DNA of 64,000 bases from Microbacterium sp. oral taxon 186 str. F0373 (GTDB lineage: Bacteria > Actinomycetota > Actinomycetes > Actinomycetales > Microbacteriaceae): contig NZ_KE150458.1 of the NCBI RefSeq assembly GCF_000411455.1, positions 124,001-188,000 of the forward strand. The letters are read 5' to 3'. This document shows positions 16,348-25,649 of this stretch, in pieces; position 1 is the stretch's first letter, and every line of letters begins with the position of its first letter. The position numbers and the translations under genes were made by a program. A model generated the notes under the pieces. That model did not search any database. It saw only the letters and a program-made list of their open reading frames with translations, and was not told where the DNA came from.

Positions 16348-16935
16348 TCAGTTGCCCTTGCGTGCCAGGTCCTTGACTGCATCCAGGCGGGCTGCGTGCT
16401 CGTCAGTGAACTTGCCGGCTGCGCGAGCGATCGCGACGGATGCGTCGCCGTCCTTGGAAGGACGGGGGCCATCGAGCAGGCCGAGCGCGGTCAGGATCGA
16501 CCAGATCGACTTCGACTGCGCTTCGTAGGACATCGCCACCGCGACTGCGTCGAAGGGATCGGCAGCCGCGGCTTTCACGATCGCGTCCAGCTCCAGAGTC
16601 CCCGCGAGGGTGAGCCGCGGCGTGGAGATGATGTGCGCGACGAGATCGTCGACGTTGTCCTTCGCGCCGAGGACGGCTGCCAGGAGCGTGATGTCCTCGT
16701 GACGCGCCGAAGCGATCTCTGCATGCTTGCTCAGGATCGCCCGTACTGCGCGCGCGGAGACCTTCGTGCCTACGCGCGGGTTCCGGGTACGCCGGAGCTT
16801 GCCGCCCTCCGCGGCGGATTCCTCGTGCACCGAAGTGTCGTCGACCGCGCTCGAGCGGGACTCGCTCTCGAGAAGGTTGTCGGGCTCGTTGAAGTCGGTC
16901 TTCGGAAGGGGAGCGTAGCCCTCGGTGATCGTCAT
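16348..16935 (-). CDS. Hypothetical first gene of the transfer operon
   Basis: 195 residues, acidic N-terminus (residues 10-45), then a helical, Ala-rich body; no recognised family and no membrane segment. GGAGG lies 8 nt before ATG 16935. The M2 element at 16971-16981 predicts a leader of about 30 nt. It heads an operon of zinc protein, TcpC-like protein and VirB4-like ATPase, so it probably serves DNA transfer. Confidence 0.65.
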   Translation of the reverse strand: MTITEGYAPLPKTDFNEPDNLLESESRSSAVDDTSVHEESAAEGGKLRRTRNPRVGTKVSARAVRAILSKHAEIASARHEDITLLAAVLGAKDNVDDLVAHIISTPRLTLAGTLELDAIVKAAAADPFDAVAVAMSYEAQSKSIWSILTALGLLDGPRPSKDGDASVAIARAAGKFTDEHAARLDAVKDLARKGN

Positions 16936-16970
16936 GAGTGTGCCTCCGGGTCGTGGATGCGTTCACGGCC

Positions 16971-16981
16971 CACCCCTGCGG
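16971..16981 (-). promoter_or_regulatory. M2 element (CCGCAGGGGTG)
   Basis: Minus-strand CCGCAGGGGTG about 35 nt before ATG 16935, with a Shine-Dalgarno sequence in between. Candidate promoter of the transfer operon. Confidence 0.5.
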
Positions 16982-17059
16982 CAACACGATTCGAACTCCG
17001 CCGGAAAATGGCGTCAGCGACATCCCGCTCAGCTCCAGCCCACCACAGCCCACAGGTTG

Positions 17060-17385
17060 GGGTCGATGTCGGGCTGGAGGCTCACCTACTCTCGACTGGC
17101 ATCGCGGGGCTCCAGCCCGACAAGCCCGACAAGCCCGACATCTGCGAGGGATACACATATAGGGATGTACTTGCAGACCCCCATATCTATCTATCTCTCT
17201 ATCCCCATTAGGTAGAGAGATTGGATTATGTCGGGCTGGAGCGACTCGGACCCGTCCGATCCCAGCAATAACAGGGGTTCCCTCCAGCCCGACATTGGTC
17301 GGGCTTTGTCGGGCTGCAGCCCGACACTTTGTCGGGCTGGAGGCTTGTCGGTCACGAATGGGCCACGTTTGTGTCGAATGGGCTC
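17060..17385. repeat. Iteron-like cluster A (GTCGGGCTGGAG)
   Basis: Divergent intergenic region with five exact GTCGGGCTGGAG copies (17068, 17230, 17331 plus; 17110, 17282 minus), partial copies and an 18-bp perfect palindrome at 17308-17325. An A/T-rich pyrimidine stretch (17183-17220) divides it, followed by a weak TGTGTC site near 17370. The reverse complement of 56005-56325 has the same blocks in the same order. Candidate replication, partition or handcuffing locus. Short MSGW-starting ORFs inside it are explained by the repeats. Confidence 0.7.
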
Positions 17386-17461
17386 AACCCGCCATGAAGC
17401 CGTGACTTCGAGCCAGGTACGCCCGCTGGCAAGGTCAGGTCGGAGGCCGGCTCTCGTTGCG

Positions 17462-17472
17462 CCGTGCATGTG
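17462..17472 (+). promoter_or_regulatory. M1 element (CCGTGCATGTG)
   Basis: 6 nt (ATGGGT) before ATG 17479 of the Cas4/RecB-like nuclease gene; this fixes the second ATG as the likely start. Confidence 0.6.
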
Positions 17473-17478
17473 ATGGGT

Positions 17479-19515
17479 ATGCCGCCGAAGCGACCCGACT
17501 ACACGATCCCCAACGCCGCATGGTCAGGGCATCACCTGATCTTGGCGGACGAGGAGCTCGTCGACACCAAGATCAGGCGCCCCCTGCTGTCCCCGTCGAT
17601 CGCCGCTGGCTACAACAGCTGCCCCGCGTCCGTCGTTGTCAATCGACTGCAGCCATGGGACGACGATCCGTTCGCAGCGAACACGATGGGCACCGCCGCG
17701 CACTTCGTCATGGAGACGCTGATGAGCCTCCGCCCCGAAGAGCGGACGCTCGAACGTGCGCTGGACATCCTCAAGAAGTCGTCCGATGAGCAGTGGTCGA
17801 TCACGAAGCTCGAGAAGCAGAACAACGACCACTTGCTCGCGAACGCCGAGAACAGGACCCTCTGGCACTCGACGATCGAGAAGTGGATCCGGGCAGTCTT
17901 CCTCATCATCGACCCGCCAACCGTAGAGGTGGAGAGCACCGAGTTCCTTCTCGACAACATCAAGATCGGCAAGGGCGTTGGCGGATCGGAGGGCATCCCG
18001 CTGAAAGGGTACGTCGACCTCACCGAGTGGATTGTCCGCGACGGGCGGCGCGTTCGACTGATCGACGACTGGAAGTTCGGCAAAGCGAAGGTCAAGGTCA
18101 ACCCACGTTACGGCGACGATTACGGCGATCAGCAGCGGATCTACTACGCGGGTTACGCCGAGTCGACGGGTGAGATGCCTGCAGGCGCACGGCTCATCTT
18201 TCCCCGCGGCATCGTCGACATCGACGCTGACCCCTCGCAGATGAGTCAGAGGCAGCGTGAGTCACTGACCATCCGCAACATCGACGTGTCGCCGAACGAG
18301 ATGCGGAAGACGCTCCTCGGCTTCCGTGCCGGCTGGAACACGATGAACGAGTCTGCCGATCGGCGTTCATTCGAAGCGCGGCCCTCTGGGCTGTGCGGCT
18401 GGTGCCCGGCCGCGAACTCGTGCCCGGTCGCGAAGCTGCCCAACCAGAAGGCGCTGGATGCCGCGAAGGGGCAGCCGTCCGCATTGCAGCTGGGCATCCC
18501 GACACTGCGTCCCGGGGCCTCACTGCAGGAAGTACGCGATGCGCCCGGCGTCACTGTTCCGTTGTCTCGAGAGCCCGACTTCGACACGACCATCGAGCCG
18601 GCGGGCGACGACATGTTCCCCATCACGCTCCTGGAAGACGGAGAGACGGAGGAGTCGGTGCGCGCGGACGCTTCCCCGGCGCCAGCGGCGTCCGTTACCG
18701 GCCCTGAGCTGTCCGCAGACGAGCCGCCATTCGATCCGTTCGAGGACCCGCCATTCGATCCGTTCTACATCGAACCGCAGCCGGATCCCATCGAAGCAGT
18801 CATCCCCGACGAAATCGTGCCCGAACCGGTCGCCGAGACCGCTGAGATCTCGGCGGTCGTCAACGCCATGCTCACCACCACCGGAGCGTCGGTCAGCGCC
18901 GATGATCCCTTCGCGGCGGAGTGGTTCCGCGCCGTGCATGTGGGAGCGGAAGGCACATCCAATACCGAAGGAGACCAGACCACCATGAACGAGAATCACT
19001 CGGAGCACCGCCTCGACGTGAAGCCCGAAGCTGCGCCTTACGAGGCGGAGATCAACGGGATGCTCAACCTCAACTCCTACAGTGCCATCGCCGTCTCCGG
19101 CATCGTCGCACTGGCGTTCGAGCACATGCGTTCTCAGGACGTCCGCGTGAGCCCCGTCTCACTGAACAGGTTCTCTCAGGTGCTCGCCGGCATCGTCCTT
19201 CGCGTGCAGAAGCAGACGACCGGCTTCCAGAACTTCCAGTCCGGTGCGAACACCCGCCTTCGCGGGTTTCTGCGCATGGCGATCGAGGCGTTCCCGGCTC
19301 CGTTCCGCGTCCGCGCCGCGGATGGAACCGCCCTCATCCCGGCAACCCTGCAGGACTGGCAGCAGTGGACCGGCCGCATCGAAAACCTCCTCAGCGTGTC
19401 GATCATCACCGCGGTCGACCTCTACGACTCGGCCGCAGAATCGCTGAACTCGTCGCCCGAGGCGTTCTTCGCCGCCGGCGGCGAGGGGGCGCCCACGGTC
19501 CTCGTCACCAACTGA
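17479..19515 (+). CDS. Cas4/RecB-like PD-(D/E)XK nuclease with long C-terminal extension
   Basis: 678 residues. Residues 40-320 contain the nuclease: H75 in GTAAH, D180 in GYVD, the D-x-K pair D197/K199 in LIDDWK and Q218/Q219. C48 together with C306, C309 and C315 form the four-Cys Fe-S signature of Cas4/AddB-type nucleases. No cas1, cas2 or CRISPR repeat is near, so a replication or recombination role is more likely. Residues 340-490 are acidic and Pro-rich, with a repeated PPFDPF. The last 176 residues look like a separate protein fused in frame; see the internal start at 18985. Confidence 0.8.
   Translation: MPPKRPDYTIPNAAWSGHHLILADEELVDTKIRRPLLSPSIAAGYNSCPASVVVNRLQPWDDDPFAANTMGTAAHFVMETLMSLRPEERTLERALDILKKSSDEQWSITKLEKQNNDHLLANAENRTLWHSTIEKWIRAVFLIIDPPTVEVESTEFLLDNIKIGKGVGGSEGIPLKGYVDLTEWIVRDGRRVRLIDDWKFGKAKVKVNPRYGDDYGDQQRIYYAGYAESTGEMPAGARLIFPRGIVDIDADPSQMSQRQRESLTIRNIDVSPNEMRKTLLGFRAGWNTMNESADRRSFEARPSGLCGWCPAANSCPVAKLPNQKALDAAKGQPSALQLGIPTLRPGASLQEVRDAPGVTVPLSREPDFDTTIEPAGDDMFPITLLEDGETEESVRADASPAPAASVTGPELSADEPPFDPFEDPPFDPFYIEPQPDPIEAVIPDEIVPEPVAETAEISAVVNAMLTTTGASVSADDPFAAEWFRAVHVGAEGTSNTEGDQTTMNENHSEHRLDVKPEAAPYEAEINGMLNLNSYSAIAVSGIVALAFEHMRSQDVRVSPVSLNRFSQVLAGIVLRVQKQTTGFQNFQSGANTRLRGFLRMAIEAFPAPFRVRAADGTALIPATLQDWQQWTGRIENLLSVSIITAVDLYDSAAESLNSSPEAFFAAGGEGAPTVLVTN
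18932..18942 (+). promoter_or_regulatory. M1 element inside a coding region
   Basis: CCGTGCATGTG within the nuclease reading frame, about 42 nt before internal ATG 18985, which has AAGGAG upstream. It would drive separate expression of the C-terminal part. Confidence 0.5.
18985..19515 (+). CDS. Internal in-frame gene, C-terminal 176-aa protein
   Basis: Same frame as the nuclease ORF. ATG 18985 has AAGGAG (18967-18972) 12 nt upstream, after a GAAGGAGA context, and follows an M1 element. The sequence (NGMLNLNSYSAIAVSGIVALAFEHM, written in parts) is helical and not recognised. It is followed 29 nt later by the 207-aa gene. Separate translation is inferred from the signals; a simple fusion is the alternative. 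Confidence 0.5.
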   Translation: MNENHSEHRLDVKPEAAPYEAEINGMLNLNSYSAIAVSGIVALAFEHMRSQDVRVSPVSLNRFSQVLAGIVLRVQKQTTGFQNFQSGANTRLRGFLRMAIEAFPAPFRVRAADGTALIPATLQDWQQWTGRIENLLSVSIITAVDLYDSAAESLNSSPEAFFAAGGEGAPTVLVTN

Positions 19516-19544
19516 CCAACCACCGCCACCCCTAGGAGAATCAC

Positions 19545-20168
19545 ATGGCACTCGAACTGTCCACGGACCAGAAGCGGTCCATCATCGTCGCCGCAGTCAC
19601 CGCCGCAGGCCCCGGCGCTGACGACGGCCAGGTCGCCTCACAGGTCACCCGCATCGTCAACCTCTTCGAGGAGGGCAGCCCCGCGATGAACGCGTTCGCG
19701 CGAGCTGAGGAGCGCGCCGAGAAGACCAGCAAGGTGAAGGGCTTCACCGGCGAGGTGATCTATGTCGACACCGAGGCGTCCTCGAACCGCCCCGTCATCT
19801 TCCTCCGAACAGAAGTGTCCACCCAGGCACCCGAGGGTATCGAGGTTGTTCGTCTGGACCGCCTGGACTCGCGCGACGCCGAGCTCGTGAAGGCTCTCGC
19901 GAACCAGGCTCTCGCGCTCATCGGGCACAAGGTCGGCGTGACCATCGCGATCGAGCAGATGACCAACGGAAACAACGCGCGCATCCTTCGCGCCATCGAG
20001 GATCGCGGCCCAGGCGCTGCCGACATCGCCGGCCTGACCAACGGTGAGGGCTGGAAGCTGATCGACTGGCAGAACGGCGGCAAGGGAAACTTCGCCGCTA
20101 TGGCTCCCCGCCTGAGCCGCCTTCAGAAGTACCTCGCCGACGCGCAGCCCGCCCTCGCCGGAGCCTGA
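19545..20168 (+). CDS. Hypothetical protein, 207 aa, partner of the nuclease
   Basis: Helical N-terminus (1-60), then a beta-rich middle (GEVIYVDTEA, PVIFLRTEV, GVTIAIEQM) that could form an OB-like nucleic acid-binding fold, and a helical C-terminus. CTAGGAGA lies 7 nt before ATG 19545. It sits between the Cas4-like nuclease and a strong terminator, so these genes form one transcription unit. A single-strand DNA-binding role is only a guess from fold outline and context. Confidence 0.6.
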   Translation: MALELSTDQKRSIIVAAVTAAGPGADDGQVASQVTRIVNLFEEGSPAMNAFARAEERAEKTSKVKGFTGEVIYVDTEASSNRPVIFLRTEVSTQAPEGIEVVRLDRLDSRDAELVKALANQALALIGHKVGVTIAIEQMTNGNNARILRAIEDRGPGAADIAGLTNGEGWKLIDWQNGGKGNFAAMAPRLSRLQKYLADAQPALAGA

Positions 20169-20181
20169 CCGGCGCACGATC

Positions 20182-20220
20182 AACGCCCCGCCCACGTGAC
20201 CTGACCGTGGGCGGGGCGTT
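20182..20220 (+). terminator. Strong hairpin terminator
   Basis: Perfect 15-bp stem (AACGCCCCGCCCACG with its complement) and 9-nt loop, 14 nt after the 207-aa gene. No T-run. It ends the nuclease transcription unit. Confidence 0.75.
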
Positions 20221-20259
20221 GCACGTTCCATAGAATCTGGTGCGACGAGAGGAAGTGCG

Positions 20260-20700
20260 ATGGCGGGATCGTGGCAGGAATCCTGGAACGGGTACACCCT
20301 GATGTTCAAAGTGGACGCAGGGGAGGTGCGTAGAGTCGGCACGACCCCGATCAGGTTCGAGGCGACGGACAAGATCGGACAGCTGGCCGCAGATGGGTAC
20401 TTCCGGCATCGGCCCGAAGATCACGAGGACTCGAGCCTCGGGCAGTGGTTCGACGTTGTCGTGCTAGCGAGCTTGGATATCAAGGAAGGCCACAAGCGTA
20501 CGGGTCTCGGTACGGCCATTGTTCGATCACTCGCGAAGACCTTCCCCCACGCGCTGATTGTCGGGGAGAACGCCAATGAGGATGCCGTCGCTTGGCACAA
20601 GAACAGGCTCGAGAAGATCCTCCCCTCCCGCATGCTTGATGTGCTCGACCCCGAAGTGCGAGTGACCCCCGGGGTCGCTCTCGACCCCGAAGAGCTCTAG
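20260..20700 (+). CDS. GNAT-like acetyltransferase
   Basis: 146 residues. The central segment, VVVLASLDIKEG then KRTGLGTAIV, matches GNAT motif A, where the R/K-x-x-G-x-G loop binds acetyl-CoA. GAGAGGAAG precedes ATG 20260, and TAGAAT at 20231-20236 could be an ordinary -10 box, unlike most genes here. Its TAG overlaps the stop of the converging YdjM-like gene. Substrate unknown. Confidence 0.65.
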   Translation: MAGSWQESWNGYTLMFKVDAGEVRRVGTTPIRFEATDKIGQLAADGYFRHRPEDHEDSSLGQWFDVVVLASLDIKEGHKRTGLGTAIVRSLAKTFPHALIVGENANEDAVAWHKNRLEKILPSRMLDVLDPEVRVTPGVALDPEEL

Positions 20701-21470
20701 GCGAACAAGAGTCGCAGTGCCGCGACGGATTCGCCGCACACGCCCCACAGTGCGTAGCCGCTGAATGCCACGAACAGCAGCTGCTCGCGCCACGATCCAG
20801 TGTCACCCAGCACCGGCGCTGCGAAAGCGCCGTGGGGCAGCCAGATTCGACTGATCAGCGGGATACTTGCCCACCCCTTCGGGGGCTTCACCGGGATCGG
20901 CCACAGGAGCGGTACCCCGCCCGATGTGAGCATGTCACCGAGAATGTGGGTCAAGTAGCCGGCGCCGATCGCCCATGGCAGCCATGCTGTCTGCTCAGGC
21001 GACAGCACCCCTACGAGCAGACCAAAACCTATCCCCACCATCCACGCGAGCGGCCAGGATCGGACGATCCTCAGTACCTTCGAACCGAATGTCACGCACG
21101 CGCCCGCCGCTATCGCCGCGCCGACATGGATGGTGGTGTCCCAGCCAGTCGGTGACCAGGTGAGCCGTCCCAGATAGATCATTCCGATGATGACCATCGC
21201 TACGGCGAGCAACGAGTGCATACCCTTGCGGTGCCCTCCTGATAGCGCTCCGACGGTACCCGCAGCGATGCGCCCCGCGATGGGAACCGAGTGGGCGATG
21301 GTCGCATTGTGGTGGTCGGCGTCGGGAAGGAGCGCGGCACCGGCGGCCACCCCGACCCCGAGGAGCACGGTGCCAGGTGTGAGCTCGTAGATGCCGAGGG
21401 CAGGGATCGAGGTTGCGGTCAAGGCGAGCCAGGCGGCAGCGCCGCTAGCTGCGTGGCTGGTTCCCATCAT
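20697..21470 (-). CDS. YdjM/DUF457-type membrane metal-dependent hydrolase
   Basis: 257 residues with about six hydrophobic helices. Characteristic motifs are LLPDADHH near residue 48, HRKGMHS near 80 and THILGDMLTSGG near 173. These are the His/Asp pattern of the YdjM (membrane-bound metal-dependent hydrolase) family. ATG 21470 begins 2 nt after the stop of the 1348-aa ATPase gene, so it is last in that unit. Its biochemical function is not established for the family. Confidence 0.75.
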   Translation of the reverse strand: MMGTSHAASGAAAWLALTATSIPALGIYELTPGTVLLGVGVAAGAALLPDADHHNATIAHSVPIAGRIAAGTVGALSGGHRKGMHSLLAVAMVIIGMIYLGRLTWSPTGWDTTIHVGAAIAAGACVTFGSKVLRIVRSWPLAWMVGIGFGLLVGVLSPEQTAWLPWAIGAGYLTHILGDMLTSGGVPLLWPIPVKPPKGWASIPLISRIWLPHGAFAAPVLGDTGSWREQLLFVAFSGYALWGVCGESVAALRLLFA

Positions 21471-21472
21471 GG

Positions 21473-24400
21473 TCAGAACCTCTCTTCCTCCGAAAGCACG
21501 CGGCGGGGCGCGCCGAACAGGTCGTCGTCGATGACCGGTGGCGGAGGGACGTCGATGACGGGTGGTGCGATCCTCGTGGGGGGAACAGCGGCGGCGGAGT
21601 CCGCGGCGTTCCGGCCATGGGTAAGGCGTTCCGGCGTGGCTGCCGGCAGGGGGAGCACTCCGGCGGGAGACTCCCGCGTAGTGGACTCTGCCTCGGACGA
21701 CGGATAGACGGGTACGACCTCACTGATCCCGAACATCGCCGCTGCGTCCTCGAGGAGCACGTGCAGCGGTGTACCGTCCGCGGATAGCTCGAACGCTGCC
21801 GGACTGATCCACTCGGCCCGGTCCACAACCCCGATCTCAATCAAACGAGCGAGGATCGCGTCCACGAGTGGATAACCGGTGGCCTCGGCGCCCGGCGGGA
21901 GTGTGTCAACGTCTATCGCGTCATCCGGGCACGACTCGTCGTCGATACCGGGCCCTGCAAACACGACTTCTCGCGCCGCAGTGACGGCGGCAGCCGGCGA
22001 ATCCGAGGTGGGTGGAAGTGGGAGCGGACCGACGGGTTCCTCGAACAACCCGTCAAAGTCGATGTCGACGAGGCCGAGATCGATTTCACCGCCATCCCAC
22101 GGAACAGTGACGACCTCCTCGTCCTCTCCGTCATCGCCGGCCTCCTCGCCATCGATGCGGCGACCGAACACCGGCCCGTTGTCGACTGAACGGACCATCG
22201 TTGATAGATCGATCACGTCTTGGGGATCGATCGGCGAGCGGGCCGCGGCGATGTGCTGTACGAGCGAGTCGACATGGTCGGGAGCGTCGTACCAGGACTG
22301 GATCACCTGTGCGCTCGACGCGGAAGATTCGAACAGGCCGCGACCCTTCGGGACGTCGTCGCCGAGCTCGGGCGCCGCGACAGCGTCCTTCAGTGCGGAC
22401 ATCCGGGAGCCGAACGTCGACTTGCCGAGGAGGATCGAAGAGGTGTTGCCCTTCAGCGATGTGCCGCCAGGGATCTTCGAGAGGGTGTCGGTCTTGAGTT
22501 CCTGACCGGCGAGAACGAGCGTGACGCCGGCAGAGCGCGCTTCACGGACGAGGCGACCGGACTTGCCACCGATGTTGCGGCGGTTCGCGTTGGACAGTTC
22601 GTTCTCCGCATGAAGGCGCTGTTCCTCATCCGTCGCGTTCGCTGGCAGTTTGGCGAGCTGCTCCGTGAACATCAGTGAGGTGAACTCGTCGACGAAGACG
22701 AAGATGTGTGGCGGTCGAGCATCAACGGGGAGATCGGTGTACGAGGCGACGCCGTGTTTCGCGTTCAGATTCTTCCTGCGCACGACCTCTGCGTAGACGT
22801 GGTCCATCAACGCGGACGCCTCACCATCGGTGACAGCGACCGCCTTCGCCCAGGGGAAAGCGAACTTGAAGTCAGCGGCGCCCTTTGTTGGGTCAGCAAT
22901 GAAGACCTCACATCCACGGATGAGCGCTCCGGCGATGAGGTTCTGCAGCGTCGCGGACTTTCCCGAACCGGTGCCGCCAAGAAGGAGAATGTGCGGGTCG
23001 AGTTTCCAGTCATAGACGATCGGCTCGCCGGTCACGCCAGACGCGAACGGGATGCCTGCCGAAGACTCAACCTCGCCCCAGTCGAAGGGTGCGGGGAACG
23101 GCACAGGTTGCTCCGGGCAGGCGATCAGAGCGACCGTGTCGGGAGTGGGGCCAGCCTCGTCCTCGAGGTAGATGTTCCCGGTCGCCGGCATCAGCGTCCG
23201 CTTTGCGTTGCGGACCGCCGAACGGTCAAGCCCGGGCGGCATCCGGAAGATGAGCCGCTGGACCTTCTCATTCTTCGGTAGCGGCTCAGCCGAGACCATA
23301 GCGGGAACCTGCCCGCTGGTTGTGATCACCTTCGCATCGGTGAACGCCTGCTCCCAGTCGAGCGCTGTGCACATGTCCCGGTGTTCACGGCGAGCGAAGG
23401 TGACATCGGCCGGACGCGCGCCGGCGACAATCCGGCAGCCATCCTCGCTCGCTGTGACGCGCAGCCAGGTGACGCCACCCATGCCGTTGCGGATCTTCTC
23501 GACGTTCTGCTTCACGATCGCGAGCGTGACTGCGCCGTACAGCCGCAGCTTGATGTCCCAGATCGACCGTTCACTCGTGCGGGACGTGAGTGCGTTGGCA
23601 CCGACGACCTCCGGGCGGGGGAGTTTCGCTGCGTCGAATCCCGCCATGACGGAGGCCGCGAGGACCCAGACAGTCGCGTCACGATTGCGGCCCACCGCCG
23701 GCATCACCCGTGCCGGGTTGGTCGCGATCGGCTGCGGAGACCAGACGACACGGAACGCTCCGTGGTGCCGCTCGCCTCCGCGTTCACCGGTTCCGTCCCA
23801 ACGCTGCACGGATACGAACGGCGCATTGTTGAGCGTCGAGGAGAGAGACTTCTCCTTCACCTCTGTCATGTAGAGCTCTGAGGGGATGCCCTGCGGCATC
23901 ATGAACGGCTGGGAAAAGATGTCCTCGCCCGTAGCAAGCTTCCGTTCTCCGTAGACCGCGTGCTGAATGTACGGTTGCTGCTCACCCATCTTCAAGACGT
24001 TCGTCCACCGTGCTCGCCAAGCTGCCGTGCGATCCAACTGCTCAAGGTGCACGGCGATCCCGTCTTCGGTGAAGACTGACTCCCCGTCGGTGAGGGCGCC
24101 GAGGTAAATGCATGCGTCCGCGGCATCCGGAACTGCTTCGACACCGAACATCGCCCGGAACTGGCCCGCAGCGAATCCAAGGGTGGCTCCCGGATCGAAC
24201 GAGCACGACCAGCGAGTCCGCCACGCGGCAGGCTTACCGTCGTTGTCCACGGTGATCTTCTGGATCCCGAGCAGCATCGGCTGCGGCATGCTCGTCTGCG
24301 ACACGATCTGGTGCGATGCCGCGGACCGCAAGAGCAGCTCGAATGTCGTCTGGTCGATGGCCGGGTCTCGCGGGTCCACACTCGAGTCAGTCGGCCAAGC

Positions 24401-25519
24401 CACGATGGTCACCTTGACCGGGGACTTCGATCCCGGCACGGGCTGACCCTGGCTGTCGAGGTCTGGTTCATTGAGCGCCATGACCCAGTAGCCGCCGCCG
24501 ATGGCTGGGCTCATCTTCGGGAGAAGGTTGATCACCCCCTCTGCACCAAGGTGAGCGGGTGCTTCAAAGGTGTCAACCAGGACAGGAAGTTGCCCCTGCA
24601 CGGCGAGCTCGCGGTGCTCCGTCAGACGGGGTGCAGGGTCAACCTTCAAGGTCTGCCAGCGTGTGTCCCAGGTTTCCCGTGCGGCAACGGTCTTCCGCCA
24701 CCCGTCATGCGCGTTCGGCAGAGCGATCGCGCGAAGGACGAGGCTGGCAACGATGACGGCGAAGCCGGCGGCTGCGAGCTGCCACGGGACGATCAGCCAG
24801 GCGAGGTCGAACCCATTGATTACGACTGTCGCGATAGCGAACGCCGCGATCGCTGTGGCCGCTCCGGCGGTCGGGACGAGGAGCGGGCTCATGCCCTTCT
24901 CCGCAGCTGCGGACACCACGGCGCGCAAGTCGATCGCCGGGCGGGGATCCGACGGCGCCGCGAACTGACGGGCGGAAGCGTCCCACTGGCGCACCGTGAT
25001 GTACATCGCGATCGCGTTCGGCCACATCATCCAGGACGCGGATTCGGGAGCGGCACCGATGATCGCGAGCTGATCAGCAGGCAGAGTGACGACGAGGGCA
25101 GCAGATCCCAGCGCAACCCACGCGTTGAGCGTGGACGCTAGCAGAAGCCAACCTGCGAATGCCTTGGTCCTTGCGAGGAAGCCATCTCCCGCACTCTCGA
25201 GTGCTTGTGTGAGCTGACGCGCATCATTGGGGAGCCAGTCGGCCGAGGCGATGAGCTTCCAGCGGAGCGCCGCGAACCGCTGGTGCGCGCGCATCTTCTT
25301 GCCCTCGCCCGGGTTGCCGACGGTGGGGTAGCCAGCGCTGTCCTTCTTCCCGGTCAGCTGAGGGGGCGTCGACATCCACGCAGCAACGAGCAACAACGCC
25401 CACGCGACCAGTGCACCAGGCAGGCGAAGGAGCGTCGCGGCGACTCCGACGATGACCGCTCCCGCCACAATGAACGGTGCGATGTTCGGCGTCGGGGCCG
25501 CGTTACGGGGTGCGGCCAT
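21473..25519 (-). CDS. Large membrane FtsK/TcpA-like ATPase
   Basis: 1348 residues. Hydrophobic helices lie near residues 15-45, 120-150 and 215-260. A long non-catalytic middle follows, then an ATPase domain with Walker A GGTGSGKSAT (about 848) and Walker B FVFVDEFTSL (about 941). An acidic, Pro-rich C-terminal region ends the chain. The layout suits a membrane-bound DNA translocase or coupling protein of conjugation. It is much larger than classical TcpA. AGGAG lies 5 nt before ATG 25519; the M2 element at 25594 predicts a leader of about 70 nt. Confidence 0.8.
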   Translation of the reverse strand: MAAPRNAAPTPNIAPFIVAGAVIVGVAATLLRLPGALVAWALLLVAAWMSTPPQLTGKKDSAGYPTVGNPGEGKKMRAHQRFAALRWKLIASADWLPNDARQLTQALESAGDGFLARTKAFAGWLLLASTLNAWVALGSAALVVTLPADQLAIIGAAPESASWMMWPNAIAMYITVRQWDASARQFAAPSDPRPAIDLRAVVSAAAEKGMSPLLVPTAGAATAIAAFAIATVVINGFDLAWLIVPWQLAAAGFAVIVASLVLRAIALPNAHDGWRKTVAARETWDTRWQTLKVDPAPRLTEHRELAVQGQLPVLVDTFEAPAHLGAEGVINLLPKMSPAIGGGYWVMALNEPDLDSQGQPVPGSKSPVKVTIVAWPTDSSVDPRDPAIDQTTFELLLRSAASHQIVSQTSMPQPMLLGIQKITVDNDGKPAAWRTRWSCSFDPGATLGFAAGQFRAMFGVEAVPDAADACIYLGALTDGESVFTEDGIAVHLEQLDRTAAWRARWTNVLKMGEQQPYIQHAVYGERKLATGEDIFSQPFMMPQGIPSELYMTEVKEKSLSSTLNNAPFVSVQRWDGTGERGGERHHGAFRVVWSPQPIATNPARVMPAVGRNRDATVWVLAASVMAGFDAAKLPRPEVVGANALTSRTSERSIWDIKLRLYGAVTLAIVKQNVEKIRNGMGGVTWLRVTASEDGCRIVAGARPADVTFARREHRDMCTALDWEQAFTDAKVITTSGQVPAMVSAEPLPKNEKVQRLIFRMPPGLDRSAVRNAKRTLMPATGNIYLEDEAGPTPDTVALIACPEQPVPFPAPFDWGEVESSAGIPFASGVTGEPIVYDWKLDPHILLLGGTGSGKSATLQNLIAGALIRGCEVFIADPTKGAADFKFAFPWAKAVAVTDGEASALMDHVYAEVVRRKNLNAKHGVASYTDLPVDARPPHIFVFVDEFTSLMFTEQLAKLPANATDEEQRLHAENELSNANRRNIGGKSGRLVREARSAGVTLVLAGQELKTDTLSKIPGGTSLKGNTSSILLGKSTFGSRMSALKDAVAAPELGDDVPKGRGLFESSASSAQVIQSWYDAPDHVDSLVQHIAAARSPIDPQDVIDLSTMVRSVDNGPVFGRRIDGEEAGDDGEDEEVVTVPWDGGEIDLGLVDIDFDGLFEEPVGPLPLPPTSDSPAAAVTAAREVVFAGPGIDDESCPDDAIDVDTLPPGAEATGYPLVDAILARLIEIGVVDRAEWISPAAFELSADGTPLHVLLEDAAAMFGISEVVPVYPSSEAESTTRESPAGVLPLPAATPERLTHGRNAADSAAAVPPTRIAPPVIDVPPPPVIDDDLFGAPRRVLSEEERF

Positions 25520-25593
25520 ATCGTCGCTCCTGTCGTGCGGTGGACGAGCAGCGAGGGTGAGTGCGCCGCAGTCCGTTTGGGTCTGTTGCTCCC

Positions 25594-25604
25594 CACCCCT
25601 GCGG
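25594..25604 (-). promoter_or_regulatory. M2 element (CCGCAGGGGTG)
   Basis: Minus-strand copy 75 nt before ATG 25519 of the large ATPase gene, which carries its own Shine-Dalgarno sequence. Confidence 0.45.
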
Positions 25605-25649
25605 CGATGACGGCACCTCGCCGACTGCTTTCAACCGAGGTACAGCGGC

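Noticed and set aside
16960-17000. tRNA 3' end suggested by TTCGAATC next to CCACCCCTGCGGC (also at 26440)
   Set aside because: No acceptor or anticodon stem can be formed; the CCGCAGGGGTG part recurs as M2 at other gene starts.
17060-17385. CRISPR array from repeated GTCGGGCTGGAG units
   Set aside because: Units are 12 bp, in both orientations and with irregular spacing; no spacers of uniform length and no cas1 or cas2.
17228-17473. Short MSGW-starting ORFs in both iteron clusters as small proteins
   Set aside because: The repeat GTCGGGCTGGAG read in one frame creates them; similarity follows the DNA repeats and includes both strands.
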